A stretch of 23,497 nt of DNA, taken from positions 1 to 23,497 of the forward strand of contig JBKGYG010000026.1 in assembly GCA_046546235.1 (NCBI GenBank), read 5' to 3'. Positions within the stretch are counted from its first letter, which is position 1, and each line of letters opens with the position of its first letter. Below are positions 14,815-22,455 of this stretch, one piece after another. The DNA comes from JBKGYG01 sp046546235. Its GTDB lineage: Bacteria; Bacillota; Clostridia; Lachnospirales; DSM-24629. The position numbers were made by a program, and so were the translations under genes. The notes under the pieces were generated by a model that worked only from the letters and a program-made list of their open reading frames with translations, did not search any database and was not told the origin of the DNA.

Positions 14815-15419
14815 TATTTTTCGCCACCATAATCTTCATCAAATTTTTCTATTATTTCATAACCTAGCAAATCGTGCATATATGTATATATTTTATGTAA
14901 ATCTTCTTCTCGTTCTTGTTTCTGTAAAACTTTTTCCTTTAAAGATTCTCTTAATGTTTCAATATGTGATGTTAAGTCATTAACTTCTGTTTTGTACTTT
15001 TTTAATCTCTTGTAACATACCTCCATGCTCATTTCTAAAAGTTGTTTGTTTAATTTGTCAATTTCTTTAGGCAGATTTTCAAGTTCCTTTTCATACTTAT
15101 TAAGCTTTTGATTAATTTCCTCGATATACTTTTTGTTTTTCTCTAGATCTTTATGAGCCTTTTTACTTGAATTATTAAAGGCATCATCCATTTTGTCCAT
15201 TATTTCTGTCATCATTTTTTTCTTTAATTTTAGATATTCTTTGTAATCATTATTTAATTGCCCTTGTTCTTGAACTAATTTGTTTAGTTTTTTTTCTAGT
15301 TCTATAATCTTATTTGACTTTTTATTTGAAGGAAAAAGTTCATGCCACCTTGAATCTACAACTAACAAAGGGACTTTTTTATCTACTTTTATTTTAGGAA
15401 TTCGTTGTTTTTTAAACAT
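14814..15419 (-). CDS. Coiled-coil protein of unknown function, coupled to acpS
   Basis: 201 residues, highly charged and lysine/glutamate-rich. A basic N-terminal tail with VPLLVVDSRWHELFP is followed from about residue 38 to 175 by nearly continuous heptad-like helix (ELEKKLNKLVQEQGQL, then INQKLNKYEKELENL), and a short C-terminal segment YTYMHDLLGYEIIEKFD. There is no signal peptide or membrane segment. The RBS AAAGGAGA precedes the ATG at 15419. I do not recognise a named domain; similar proteins with a hydrophobic-DxRWH motif followed by coiled coil seem to occur next to acpS in other Clostridia, but that is recollection. Its stop overlaps the acpS start, so it heads the acpS-nnr-alr cluster and may act in the same envelope or lipid context. 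Confidence 0.8.
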   Translation of the reverse strand: MFKKQRIPKIKVDKKVPLLVVDSRWHELFPSNKKSNKIIELEKKLNKLVQEQGQLNNDYKEYLKLKKKMMTEIMDKMDDAFNNSSKKAHKDLEKNKKYIEEINQKLNKYEKELENLPKEIDKLNKQLLEMSMEVCYKRLKKYKTEVNDLTSHIETLRESLKEKVLQKQEREEDLHKIYTYMHDLLGYEIIEKFDEDYGGEK

Positions 15420-15470
15420 TATGGCATTCTCCTTTTAAAAGTGGCTACTTTTATTATATCGTTAATTTCA

Positions 15471-15519
15471 AAAAATTTCTATAGGAAGAAAGGACATGTA
15501 TCTTCCTATAGAAATTTTT
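15471..15519 (-). terminator. Strong terminator downstream of rex
   Basis: A perfect 19-bp stem (15471-15489 with 15501-15519; core TTTCTATAGGAAGA) and an 11-nt loop, with T runs on both strands. It separates rex from the coiled-coil-acpS cluster; the -10-like GATATAAT for that cluster lies just beyond it at about 15455-15462. Confidence 0.85.
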
Positions 15520-15557
15520 AATACTTGGTGATATTTAAAAATTACTAATTTTAAAAT

Positions 15558-15577
15558 GGGCGCATCGTGATACGCCC
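15558..15577 (-). repeat. GC-rich palindrome, REP-like
   Basis: In the minus-strand RNA, GGGCG-T-ATC pairs with GAT-G-CGCCC (8-9 bp with one G-U). It is preceded by TGTAAG and followed by ATTTTAAAATT. It is far more GC-rich than its surroundings and has the form TGTA(G/A)GGGCG...CGCCC that I recall as a dispersed palindrome in many clostridial genomes. It could also serve as a first terminator for rex. No other copy lies in this window. Confidence 0.4.
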
Positions 15578-15690
15578 TTACAAAAAACCTAACATCGCCA
15601 CATTCTCAACGCGTAGTTTTAAAAGTTAATTTCCCTAATGAATAAGAAAAGCTTGTCGAATCAATCAACAAACTTTAGAATTTAACATTA

Positions 15691-16356
15691 TTAAATTTGT
15701 TTTTTTTCTTTCTTCTCTTTCCCAATTTTTCTATCCTTAATTGTATAAGATAAGGTCATTAAACTATCCAAAAGATGAACATTCTCAATAACCACATCCT
15801 TAGTCAAATTCAAATCTACTGGAGAGAAGTTCCAAATGCCCTGAATTCCCCATTTAATTAAATCACTCGCTATTTTAGGTGCCTTTTGTTTTGGAAGAGT
15901 TAATGCTGCAATCCTAATATCATTATCTTTAACAAACCTTTCCAATTCATCTACATCCAATATCTCTATTCCTCGTACTGCTAAACCTATTAATCTAGGA
16001 TTCACATCAAACAATCCTTTAACTACAAAACCTCTTTTATCAAAATCAGTATAATTAGCTAATGCTTGTCCTAAATTACCAACACCAACTATAACCATAT
16101 TATACTTATTTTGAAGCCCTAATATTTTCCCAATTTCTTTATATAGGTGCTCTACATTATATCCATATCCTTGTTGTCCAAATCCTCCAAAATTATTTAG
16201 GTCTTGTCTTATTTGAGAAGCCGTAACTTTCATCCGCTCACTTAATTCCTTAGACGATATTCTTATAACATCGTTTTCTAATAAATCCCCCAAATATCTA
16301 TAATATCTAGGTAGTCTTTTTATAACTGCCATAGATATCCTTTTTTCTGGCAACAT
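15691..16356 (-). CDS. rex: Redox-sensing transcriptional repressor Rex
   Basis: 221 residues. The winged-helix domain (1-80) has RLPRYYRYLGDL and SQIRQDLNNFGGFGQQGYGY, and the Rossmann domain has GVGNLGQAL (91-99), followed by the domain-swapped C-terminal helix. Rex binds promoter DNA when NAD+ is high and lets go when NADH rises, controlling fermentation and anaerobic respiration genes. The ATG at 16356 has AAGGAGT 9-10 nt upstream. The C-terminus is lysine-rich (KEKKEKKQI). It has a near-consensus promoter at 16505-16533 and a long leader; no full Rex operator is evident in that promoter, so autoregulation cannot be claimed. Confidence 0.96.
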   Translation of the reverse strand: MLPEKRISMAVIKRLPRYYRYLGDLLENDVIRISSKELSERMKVTASQIRQDLNNFGGFGQQGYGYNVEHLYKEIGKILGLQNKYNMVIVGVGNLGQALANYTDFDKRGFVVKGLFDVNPRLIGLAVRGIEILDVDELERFVKDNDIRIAALTLPKQKAPKIASDLIKWGIQGIWNFSPVDLNLTKDVVIENVHLLDSLMTLSYTIKDRKIGKEKKEKKQI

Positions 16357-16389
16357 GCACTTGTCACTCCTTTACCGTATATCCTAATT

Positions 16390-16436
16390 AACTTGCCTAA
16401 GTACCGCAAAATACAGGTGGTACGCAAATGCAAGTT
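16390..16436 (-). promoter_or_regulatory. Two-stem inverted repeat in the rex leader
   Basis: AACTTGC (16390-16396) pairs with GCAAGTT (16430-16436), and inside it GTACC (16401-16405) pairs with GGTAC (16419-16423). The outer and inner stems are separated by an asymmetric internal loop of 4 and 6 nt. The element sits in the transcribed leader, 34-80 nt before the rex ATG. It resembles no riboswitch or T-box that I know. A 31-codon ORF (16492 to 16397, starting MKNKMKAW, ending in a Cys-rich VETCICVPPVFCGT) runs into it, but has no RBS. Confidence 0.45.
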
Positions 16437-16504
16437 TCAACGAAAGACAAAATTCCAAATCTTTGCAACCAAGCTTTCATTTTGTTTTTCATATATCTTA
16501 ACTA

Positions 16505-16533
16505 ATTATATTATTTTGCAATAACAAAGTCAA
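16505..16533 (-). promoter_or_regulatory. Promoter of rex
   Basis: TTGACT (16528-16533), exactly 17 nt, then TATAAT (16505-16510) on the minus strand. Transcription would start near 16498, giving a leader of about 140 nt before rex. The spacer contains TTGTTATTGCAAAATAA, whose left half resembles a Rex half-site (TTGTTAA) but whose right half does not. Confidence 0.75.
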
Positions 16534-16534
16534 A

Positions 16535-16571
16535 TAAAAACACCCTAAGTTAGAGATATACTCTAGTTTAG
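16535..16571 (-). terminator. Terminator of the beta-propeller-like gene
   Basis: In the minus-strand RNA CTAAACTAGAG pairs with CTCTAACTTAG (4 bp, a 2x2 internal loop, then 5 bp, TATAT loop), followed by GGTGTTTTT. It abuts the rex promoter. Confidence 0.65.
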
Positions 16572-16581
16572 ATTATTTTTA

Positions 16582-17736
16582 TTAGTTTGACTTAATCTTA
16601 GTTACCAATTCTTCTTTATGTATAATTTCCTCTTGCCCTGATTTGTCTATTTTAATTATATATTTTCCATTAGAATAGATGATGTTTCCATCCTTATCTA
16701 CATCAAAATCAAGTACACCTTTTTTAATAATCGTAAACTCACCTTCCTTATTCATTTTAACTAATTGCCAAGACCTAGGGGCTATCCCTGGATATTTTTC
16801 ACCCTTGGACTGGTTTTCTTTAAAAACTTTTTGGGCATTAATTAAATTACCATTTATAATTATCTCTTTTTCATCTACTTGTTTTGTTTTAGAAGGATTA
16901 TTACCATTCGAATTTAAAGGTTCTCCATTATATCTCATAGAAAATATATTTAACCACATATATATAGCTTTTAATATCTTAAAAGGTATTAAGAATATCT
17001 TTAATGGATTTATATGTTTATTCATTTCTTTGTATGGTTTTTTAAGAAAATAAATATTATCTTCCTCATCTAATTTAGGTAAAAAACAATCATAATATGC
17101 ATCTCCAATAACCTCTTCTAGCTCACCTGTGTCAATATTTAATTTGTTAATAACTTTTGGACCAAAACCCATAATTTTTCCTTCATAATCTTTGCCAACA
17201 CCTGCTGAATCATAATATAAAACACTTGATTCTCTATTACTCCATACAGGATTATCTTCTATAGTATCTCCTTCTGTAATAACTTGATAATAGGAATTAT
17301 CTATATTTAATATAGCAATATGTCTTTCTAGATATGTTTCTTGAGTAGCTACAATTGCTCTATTTATCTGAGCATTATAATCCAAATTATAAAAATTAGT
17401 TTCAGAACCATGAATAATATATGATTCTTCACCTGTCTCTATATTTTTCTTTAATATACCAGACAAATTATCAACTGAAACTGAATATATTACTTCTGCC
17501 TCTTTTATAAAGTCAATACCATTTATAGTTGCCCTAGGAGCCTTCTCGCTTTCTACATAAGAAATTTGGTTCATAAACTTTGCTCCAGAACCCATACTTT
17601 TCCACTCATTTTTTTTATGTATCTCTTTAGTTGTTTTTTTATACTTTTCTATATAATTACTTTCTAAAATACTGCAATCCCCTTCTTTAATAATTCCTAT
17701 CTTATCTTTTACAACATAGGAAATTTTTTCAGCCAT
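16582..17736 (-). CDS. Uncharacterised beta-propeller-like protein with a hydrophobic insert
   Basis: 384 residues; no named family recognised. The sequence has repeated short beta strands with blade-like turns (VSVDNLSGILKKNIETGEE, HIAILNIDNSYYQVI, VINKLNIDTGELEEV, DFDVDKDGNIIYSNGKYI), as in TolB/WD40-type or six-bladed propellers. Between blades, about residues 240-270, lies a hydrophobic and aromatic segment INPLKIFLIPFKILKAIYMW that may touch the membrane. There is no signal peptide, so the protein is probably cytoplasmic or at the inner face. The start is the ATG at 17736, with AGGGGG 6-7 nt upstream; the ATG at 17742 overlaps that site. It is a single-gene unit with its own promoter and terminator, upstream of rex. 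Confidence 0.75.
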   Translation of the reverse strand: MAEKISYVVKDKIGIIKEGDCSILESNYIEKYKKTTKEIHKKNEWKSMGSGAKFMNQISYVESEKAPRATINGIDFIKEAEVIYSVSVDNLSGILKKNIETGEESYIIHGSETNFYNLDYNAQINRAIVATQETYLERHIAILNIDNSYYQVITEGDTIEDNPVWSNRESSVLYYDSAGVGKDYEGKIMGFGPKVINKLNIDTGELEEVIGDAYYDCFLPKLDEEDNIYFLKKPYKEMNKHINPLKIFLIPFKILKAIYMWLNIFSMRYNGEPLNSNGNNPSKTKQVDEKEIIINGNLINAQKVFKENQSKGEKYPGIAPRSWQLVKMNKEGEFTIIKKGVLDFDVDKDGNIIYSNGKYIIKIDKSGQEEIIHKEELVTKIKSN

Positions 17737-17768
17737 TTTCATCCCCCTACAAAATATTATTTTAAATT

Positions 17769-17797
17769 ATTATAACACTTTTTTATAAATTAGTTAA
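17769..17797 (-). promoter_or_regulatory. Promoter of the beta-propeller-like gene
   Basis: TTAACT (17792-17797), 17 nt, TATAAT (17769-17774) on the minus strand with TG just before the -10, about 33 nt from the start codon. The remaining gap up to 18025 shows no credible gene. Confidence 0.5.
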
Positions 17798-18025
17798 TTG
17801 TTTTTGTTTTTATATTCTTTAAACAAGAACAATTTAAGGATATTTGATATTATCCGTAGTTGTTTAGTTGGTTTCCTTCTTTGTCATAAGGTTTATGTAT
17901 ATTCATGTATTATTTTATCATCATTTTTAGCATTAGGTAATTTTTTTCAACTTAATTTTTTGCATAAAATTACCCATAGTATAATTACTATAAGTTTATC
18001 CTAAACTAGAGGTAATCTCAACACA

Positions 18026-18071
18026 TTGGAACCGTCCCCTTGTGTGTGTTGGAACCGTCCCCTTGTGTGTG
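18026..18071. repeat. REP-like 23-bp tandem repeat (two copies)
   Basis: Two identical 23-bp units, 18026-18048 and 18049-18071, each reading TTGGAACCGTCCCC followed by TTGTGTGTG. On the minus strand this is CACACACAAGGGGACGGTTCC. The GGGGACGGTTC core next to ACACA/TGTGT arms is the form I recall for REP sequences tied to REP-associated tyrosine (Y1) transposases in Firmicutes. ACACA at 18021-18025 gives the first unit a partner for its TGTGT end, so each unit can form a hairpin. No transposase lies in the window. It sits 8 bp past the permease stop and may replace its terminator. Confidence 0.75.
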
Positions 18072-18079
18072 TATTTAAT

Positions 18080-20296
18080 TTAACCATCAATTATTTTTTT
18101 TAACTTATCAATTAATTTTCTTGTTTTTCTAAATCGTAGCATTGAGTGAAAGCTCTTAACTATTAATACTGAACATTTAGATTTTTCTACAATAGTATCC
18201 GTCCTTATCCCAGTAATATAATCATTTAATCCCCAATTTAAAGCGGCTCCCATAATTACTAAATCATATTCTTCTGACAAATCAATAACGTTCTTTACAA
18301 GATTACCTTCTACTGTTTTTAGCTTAACTTTTCTTTCAAATTTTGATACAGACTCATTAAGGAGTTTAACTGATTCTTCTTCATCTTTGTTATCTTCATT
18401 AATGTTTAAAAGTGTAACTTCTGCATCAAAAACATTTGCTAATCTATTTACAATAACCGCTGCCATTTGAGAATATTTTCCTCCCCCATAAGGAAAAAGA
18501 ATTTTTTTATACTCTTTTTTTGAATCAACAGATTTTAATATACAAACATCTGCAGGAGCTTTTTCAAGAATTTTAAACATTGTCCCACCAAAATTCTTAG
18601 CAAACCCTGATTCATGCCAACCTATTAATACAAAAGGATTTTTAGCTTCTTTTATAACAGAGATAATACCATGAGTTATATCTCTTGATTGAACAATAAC
18701 TGGATTTACAGATTTTGTTTCTTTTTCATAATCTCTTAGTTTTCTAACCATTAAGTTCTGTGATTTTGTAGCTTCAATTAATAAATCATAATCCGCTGAA
18801 ACCAAAACATTCTTTGGAATATTTATTATATGCACTGGAACTATTTCAGTATTATTCTCAAATTCAGCTACTTTTTTCCCAAAACTCAACAAATCATCCA
18901 TTGTATTAGGATTAGAAACAGGTACAATAATTTCTCTTTTACTATTATTTAATCCTTTTACTCCCTCTGCTAATACAGGAATATCCATTGGCGATATACC
19001 TTTGGGCGCATGTTTAAGTTTAGGAATGATAAAATAATAATAAAATATACCTAAAAGTATAATCCCAACTGAAATAATCAAAGCTAAAAGATCTGACAAA
19101 GCTAATTGAAATATTAAAAACAAATTAATCAAAATTCCTAGGATAGGTGTTGCAGGATATAATGGCACTTTGAATTCTCTTTTTATTCCTGGTTTTCTTT
19201 TCCTAAAAATAATTAAAGCAACATTAACTAAGCTATATCCCGTAAGAGAAAAAATACTTGTAACTGTAGAAATATGTTCTAGATTACGAATAGAGATTGA
19301 CAGAATAACAATAAATCCTGTGGTAACAATTGAAAAAATAGGTGTTTTAGTTGATCCGTTTATCACCTTAAAAATACGTGGCAACCGTTGATCTCTTGAT
19401 AATGCAAATGAAGTCCTTGATGAAGCCATAATTGCTGTATTAATTGAAGATAATGTAGCAAGTATTCCTGCTAATGCAAATAAATAACCACCTACGACTC
19501 CTATCATTTTTACTGCAGTATCTGTTAATGGTGTGTTAGTTATATTAGGAATTAATTCACTCCAATGCGTTACTCCACTTCCAATAAAAAAAACTGCTGT
19601 TTTCAAAAATATAACAAATACAATTGAAATAATAATTGCTTTAGGTATTGTTTTTTCAGGATTAATTACTTCTTCACTTGCTGTAGTGATTAATCCATAT
19701 CCAATATATGTCATATACAAAAATCCCATAGCACTAAACATTCCACCAAATCCATTAGTAAAAAAAGGTCTTTGGTTATCTAAATCTATATTAAATATTC
19801 CAATAATAATGTATCCTAATAACAATACTATTAATCCTGTTGTAATTATATTTTGTAACTTTCCAGAATTTTTAACACCTTTAATATTTGTGTACGTCAC
19901 ATAAACAACAAGTAAATACGCACCTAGCATTTGTGGTATAAATGGGAAAAAATAATTTATAAAATTCCCAAAACCAAGTGCAAATAAACCGCAGGACATA
20001 GCATAACCAAGCCAAAATCCCCAACCACAAATAAATCCAACTATTCCATTATTAGTAGCTTCCCTAACATAAGCATAACCCCCACCTGCTTTTGGAATAA
20101 TCGTAACTAATTCAGCAAATGAAAAACCAGTTAGCATAGCTGCAATACCCGATAGAAAGATAGCCAATGATGCTGCTGGTCCCGTTGTTTGATAACTTGT
20201 TCCTGCCAAAACAAAAATTGCAGAACCAATCATAGTTCCTACACTAATAGTAACAGAAGAAAACAACCCTAGCGTACGATCTAGTTTTTGTTTCAT
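18080..20296 (-). CDS. APC-superfamily amino acid permease with two universal stress domains
   Basis: 738 residues. The first 435 form a 12-helix APC transporter: SVTISVGTMIGSAIFVLAGT is the unwound first helix that binds the amino-group and carboxylate, followed by KAGGGYAYVREA and SEEVINPEKTIPKAI. After a linker, residues 453-590 and about 597-717 are two UspA-like domains; the second has the IMGAALNWGLNDYITG...CSVLIVKS ending typical of the fold, but no clear ATP-binding G-2x-G-9x-G(S/T), so nucleotide binding is doubtful. Such permease-USP fusions are known in bacteria and archaea; substrate not predictable. GAGGAGAG precedes the ATG at 20296. It is divergent from the LysR gene, which is the obvious candidate regulator. 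Confidence 0.93.
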   Translation of the reverse strand: MKQKLDRTLGLFSSVTISVGTMIGSAIFVLAGTSYQTTGPAASLAIFLSGIAAMLTGFSFAELVTIIPKAGGGYAYVREATNNGIVGFICGWGFWLGYAMSCGLFALGFGNFINYFFPFIPQMLGAYLLVVYVTYTNIKGVKNSGKLQNIITTGLIVLLLGYIIIGIFNIDLDNQRPFFTNGFGGMFSAMGFLYMTYIGYGLITTASEEVINPEKTIPKAIIISIVFVIFLKTAVFFIGSGVTHWSELIPNITNTPLTDTAVKMIGVVGGYLFALAGILATLSSINTAIMASSRTSFALSRDQRLPRIFKVINGSTKTPIFSIVTTGFIVILSISIRNLEHISTVTSIFSLTGYSLVNVALIIFRKRKPGIKREFKVPLYPATPILGILINLFLIFQLALSDLLALIISVGIILLGIFYYYFIIPKLKHAPKGISPMDIPVLAEGVKGLNNSKREIIVPVSNPNTMDDLLSFGKKVAEFENNTEIVPVHIINIPKNVLVSADYDLLIEATKSQNLMVRKLRDYEKETKSVNPVIVQSRDITHGIISVIKEAKNPFVLIGWHESGFAKNFGGTMFKILEKAPADVCILKSVDSKKEYKKILFPYGGGKYSQMAAVIVNRLANVFDAEVTLLNINEDNKDEEESVKLLNESVSKFERKVKLKTVEGNLVKNVIDLSEEYDLVIMGAALNWGLNDYITGIRTDTIVEKSKCSVLIVKSFHSMLRFRKTRKLIDKLKKIIDG

Positions 20297-20410
20297 ATAA
20301 TTTCTCTCCTCATATTATATCATTTTCCCTCACATACCCAACACCGGCAATCCGCAAGTTGCAATTAAAAATAAATCCTACAACTAATATTTCATTATTT
20401 ATTATATGTC

Positions 20411-20439
20411 TTGATAAATTATAAGTCTAATAATATAAT
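20411..20439 (+). promoter_or_regulatory. Promoter of the LysR gene
   Basis: TTGATA (20411-20416), 17 nt, TATAAT (20434-20439), about 47 nt before the ATG. It lies in the 189-bp divergent region shared with the permease; an ATAAATTAT dyad (20414-20422) overlaps the -35 and could be part of a LysR site, but a clear T-N11-A box is not visible. The permease side has a TATAAT at about 20316-20321. Confidence 0.7.
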
Positions 20440-20485
20440 ATTATAAAATCCATATCAAAATCATTATGAATTAAGAGGTAAAAAT

Positions 20486-21364
20486 ATGACTTTACGACAT
20501 TTAAAAATATTTGTTACTGTATGCGAATGCAATAGTATGACTATTGCTGCTGAAAAACTTTTTCTAACACAACCAGCAGTAAGTCTAGCTATTAGTGAAT
20601 TAGAAACAAATTATGGTATTAAATTATTTGATAGAATATCAAGAAAATTATATATTACAGATCAAGGAAAACAATTATTAACCTATGCAAGTCAAATTGT
20701 TTCTATTTTTGATGAAATGGAAAAAGGAGTTAAAGATTGGGATTCTATTGGGACATTGCGAATCGGCTCAAGTATTACAATTGGAAATCATTTACTAATG
20801 GATTATATCAAGATTTTCAAGTCTAAATATCCAAACATTAAAACAAAAGTAATTATAGATAATTCCGAAAAAATTGAAAACGAAATTCTTGAAAATAAAA
20901 TTGACTTTGCACTAATAGAAGGTATTGTTCATAATGATCAAATAAAGTACGAAAATTTTATGGAAGATCGTCTTGTTTTATTTTGTGGAACTAATCATCC
21001 ACTTTTCCAAATAAAAGAAATTAAAATACAAGACCTACCTAAATATGATTTTATTTTAAGAGAAAAAGGCAGTGGGGGAAGAGAGTTTTTTGACAGTGTT
21101 ATGACAATAAATGACATAAATATTAAACCCCTTTGGGAAAGCATGAGCACACAAGCTATAATTCGAGCTGTAATTGAAGGATTTGGCTTATCAGTACTTC
21201 CATTATTAATGATAAAAAAACACTTACAAAACAATGAAGTTCATGAAATTAAAATTAACAATATTGAACTTTATAGAGAGTTTTATTTAATTTATCATAA
21301 AAATAAATTTTTAACAAATTCTGCAAAAGAATTTATTAAAATATTAAATAATCAAGAGAATTAG
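20486..21364 (+). CDS. LysR-family transcriptional regulator
   Basis: 292 residues. The N-terminal winged HTH (1-60) reads LKIFVTVCECNSMTIAAEKL, LTQPAVSLAISELE, GIKLFDR, and residues 88-290 form the periplasmic-binding-protein-like effector domain (LRIGSSITIGNHLL, GFGLSVLPLL). It resembles the CysL/CysB-like branch of the family in general layout, but the effector is unknown. AGAGGT stands 7 nt before the ATG. It is the only intact plus-strand gene of the window. Divergence from the amino acid permease suggests that it controls that gene and itself from the shared region. Confidence 0.95.
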   Translation: MTLRHLKIFVTVCECNSMTIAAEKLFLTQPAVSLAISELETNYGIKLFDRISRKLYITDQGKQLLTYASQIVSIFDEMEKGVKDWDSIGTLRIGSSITIGNHLLMDYIKIFKSKYPNIKTKVIIDNSEKIENEILENKIDFALIEGIVHNDQIKYENFMEDRLVLFCGTNHPLFQIKEIKIQDLPKYDFILREKGSGGREFFDSVMTINDINIKPLWESMSTQAIIRAVIEGFGLSVLPLLMIKKHLQNNEVHEIKINNIELYREFYLIYHKNKFLTNSAKEFIKILNNQEN

Positions 21365-21415
21365 AATGCCTAACGTTAATTAATATCTCCTCATATTCTC
21401 AAATTATATTGTTAA

Positions 21416-22414
21416 TTATTCCATATATCTCCCAACAAATGAGAATATCTTATTATAATATTCTTCTTGATTTACATATTGCGCCTCTCCATGAGATGCA
21501 CCTTCAACAATATAAATTTCTTTATCACTGCTAGCTGCATCGTATAACTCATATACCATATCTACCGGAACAAAATCATCTGCATCACCATGAATAAACA
21601 ATATTGGTGTTGTGCTTTTTTTTACTTGTTTAAGAGCGGAAGCTTCTTTAAATTTATATCCAACTTTATGATTTGCAACTATATCAACCATATATAAGAC
21701 CGGAAATTCAGATATGCCAAAACGCAACTCAAGTTCAGAAGAAAAAATATCCCATACGCTAGTGTATCCACAGTCTTCAACAATAACTTTTACATTATCA
21801 GGAAGCTCCTCCCCAGATGCCATCATAACAGTTGCACCACCCATTGATATACCATACAATACTATTTCTGCATCTGATTCTTCATCTATTATAAAATCTA
21901 TCCAATTAATTAAATCTAAGCGGTCTAACCAACCCATTCCAATATAATCTCCATCACTATCAGCATGTGCTCGCATACTAATTGCTAAAACATTATAACC
22001 TTCTTCATAAAAATTCTTGCCAGCATAAAAAACGCCATCAGGAGAAGAGTGATATCCATGTGCCACTATAACCCATTTATTTGATTTTTTTTCTGATAAA
22101 TAGTGTACTCCTCTAAGCGTTGTACCGTCATTCGCTGAAACAGAAACATCTTCTGTAGATACTGATGCCTTCCATTCTTCTACAATTTTGTCTGCTTTTT
22201 TTCTATTATCATCAATCAAAGCTGCTAAAGAGTTATCAATATTGGCCGAAGCAATCTCTACTTCTCGTTCTCCGCCAGCACCAGAAGGTACTAGAGCATA
22301 ATTTATAAAATAATTACCAACACCGATTGTTGCTATAATCGTAATCATCATAATTGCTGTTAAACTAATTAATAATACCTTTAACCTGTTTCTTTTTTTT
22401 ATTTTTTGTTTCAT
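21416..22414 (-). CDS. Membrane-anchored alpha/beta hydrolase
   Basis: 332 residues. A basic start (MKQKIKKRNRLK) and one hydrophobic helix at about 13-36 form an N-terminal signal anchor, so the enzyme should face outside the cell. The fold is complete: VIVAHGYHSSPDGVF (oxyanion region), nucleophile Ser190 in LYGISMGGA, acid Asp279 in FIHGDADDFVP, base His308 in EGASHGEAQY. It resembles B. subtilis YqkD and other S9-like or esterase-like proteins of unknown substrate. The start is the ATG at 22414, with AAGGAG 8 nt upstream; an in-frame ATG at 22459 would overlap the upstream gene and push the anchor inward. It follows the GGDEF/HD-GYP gene by 41 nt, so the two are probably cotranscribed. 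Confidence 0.93.
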   Translation of the reverse strand: MKQKIKKRNRLKVLLISLTAIMMITIIATIGVGNYFINYALVPSGAGGEREVEIASANIDNSLAALIDDNRKKADKIVEEWKASVSTEDVSVSANDGTTLRGVHYLSEKKSNKWVIVAHGYHSSPDGVFYAGKNFYEEGYNVLAISMRAHADSDGDYIGMGWLDRLDLINWIDFIIDEESDAEIVLYGISMGGATVMMASGEELPDNVKVIVEDCGYTSVWDIFSSELELRFGISEFPVLYMVDIVANHKVGYKFKEASALKQVKKSTTPILFIHGDADDFVPVDMVYELYDAASSDKEIYIVEGASHGEAQYVNQEEYYNKIFSFVGRYME

Positions 22415-22455
22415 CAGTCTTCTCCTTTTTAGGGTACTTCTTTCGTTCTCAACTA

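Noticed and set aside
14549..14983. 144-aa plus-strand ORF opposite acpS and the coiled-coil gene
   Set aside because: It is antisense to two well-supported genes and has no RBS or recognisable motif.
16397..16492. 31-codon leader peptide gene before rex
   Set aside because: No RBS and almost no room between the predicted transcription start and its ATG; kept only as a note in the leader entry.
17798..18004. 68-aa plus-strand hydrophobic ORF
   Set aside because: No RBS or promoter, composition follows the AT-rich DNA, and no domain is visible.
21365..21420. Bidirectional terminator between the LysR and hydrolase genes
   Set aside because: Only an imperfect TAATTAATAT-type dyad with bulges and no T tract; support is too weak to list.
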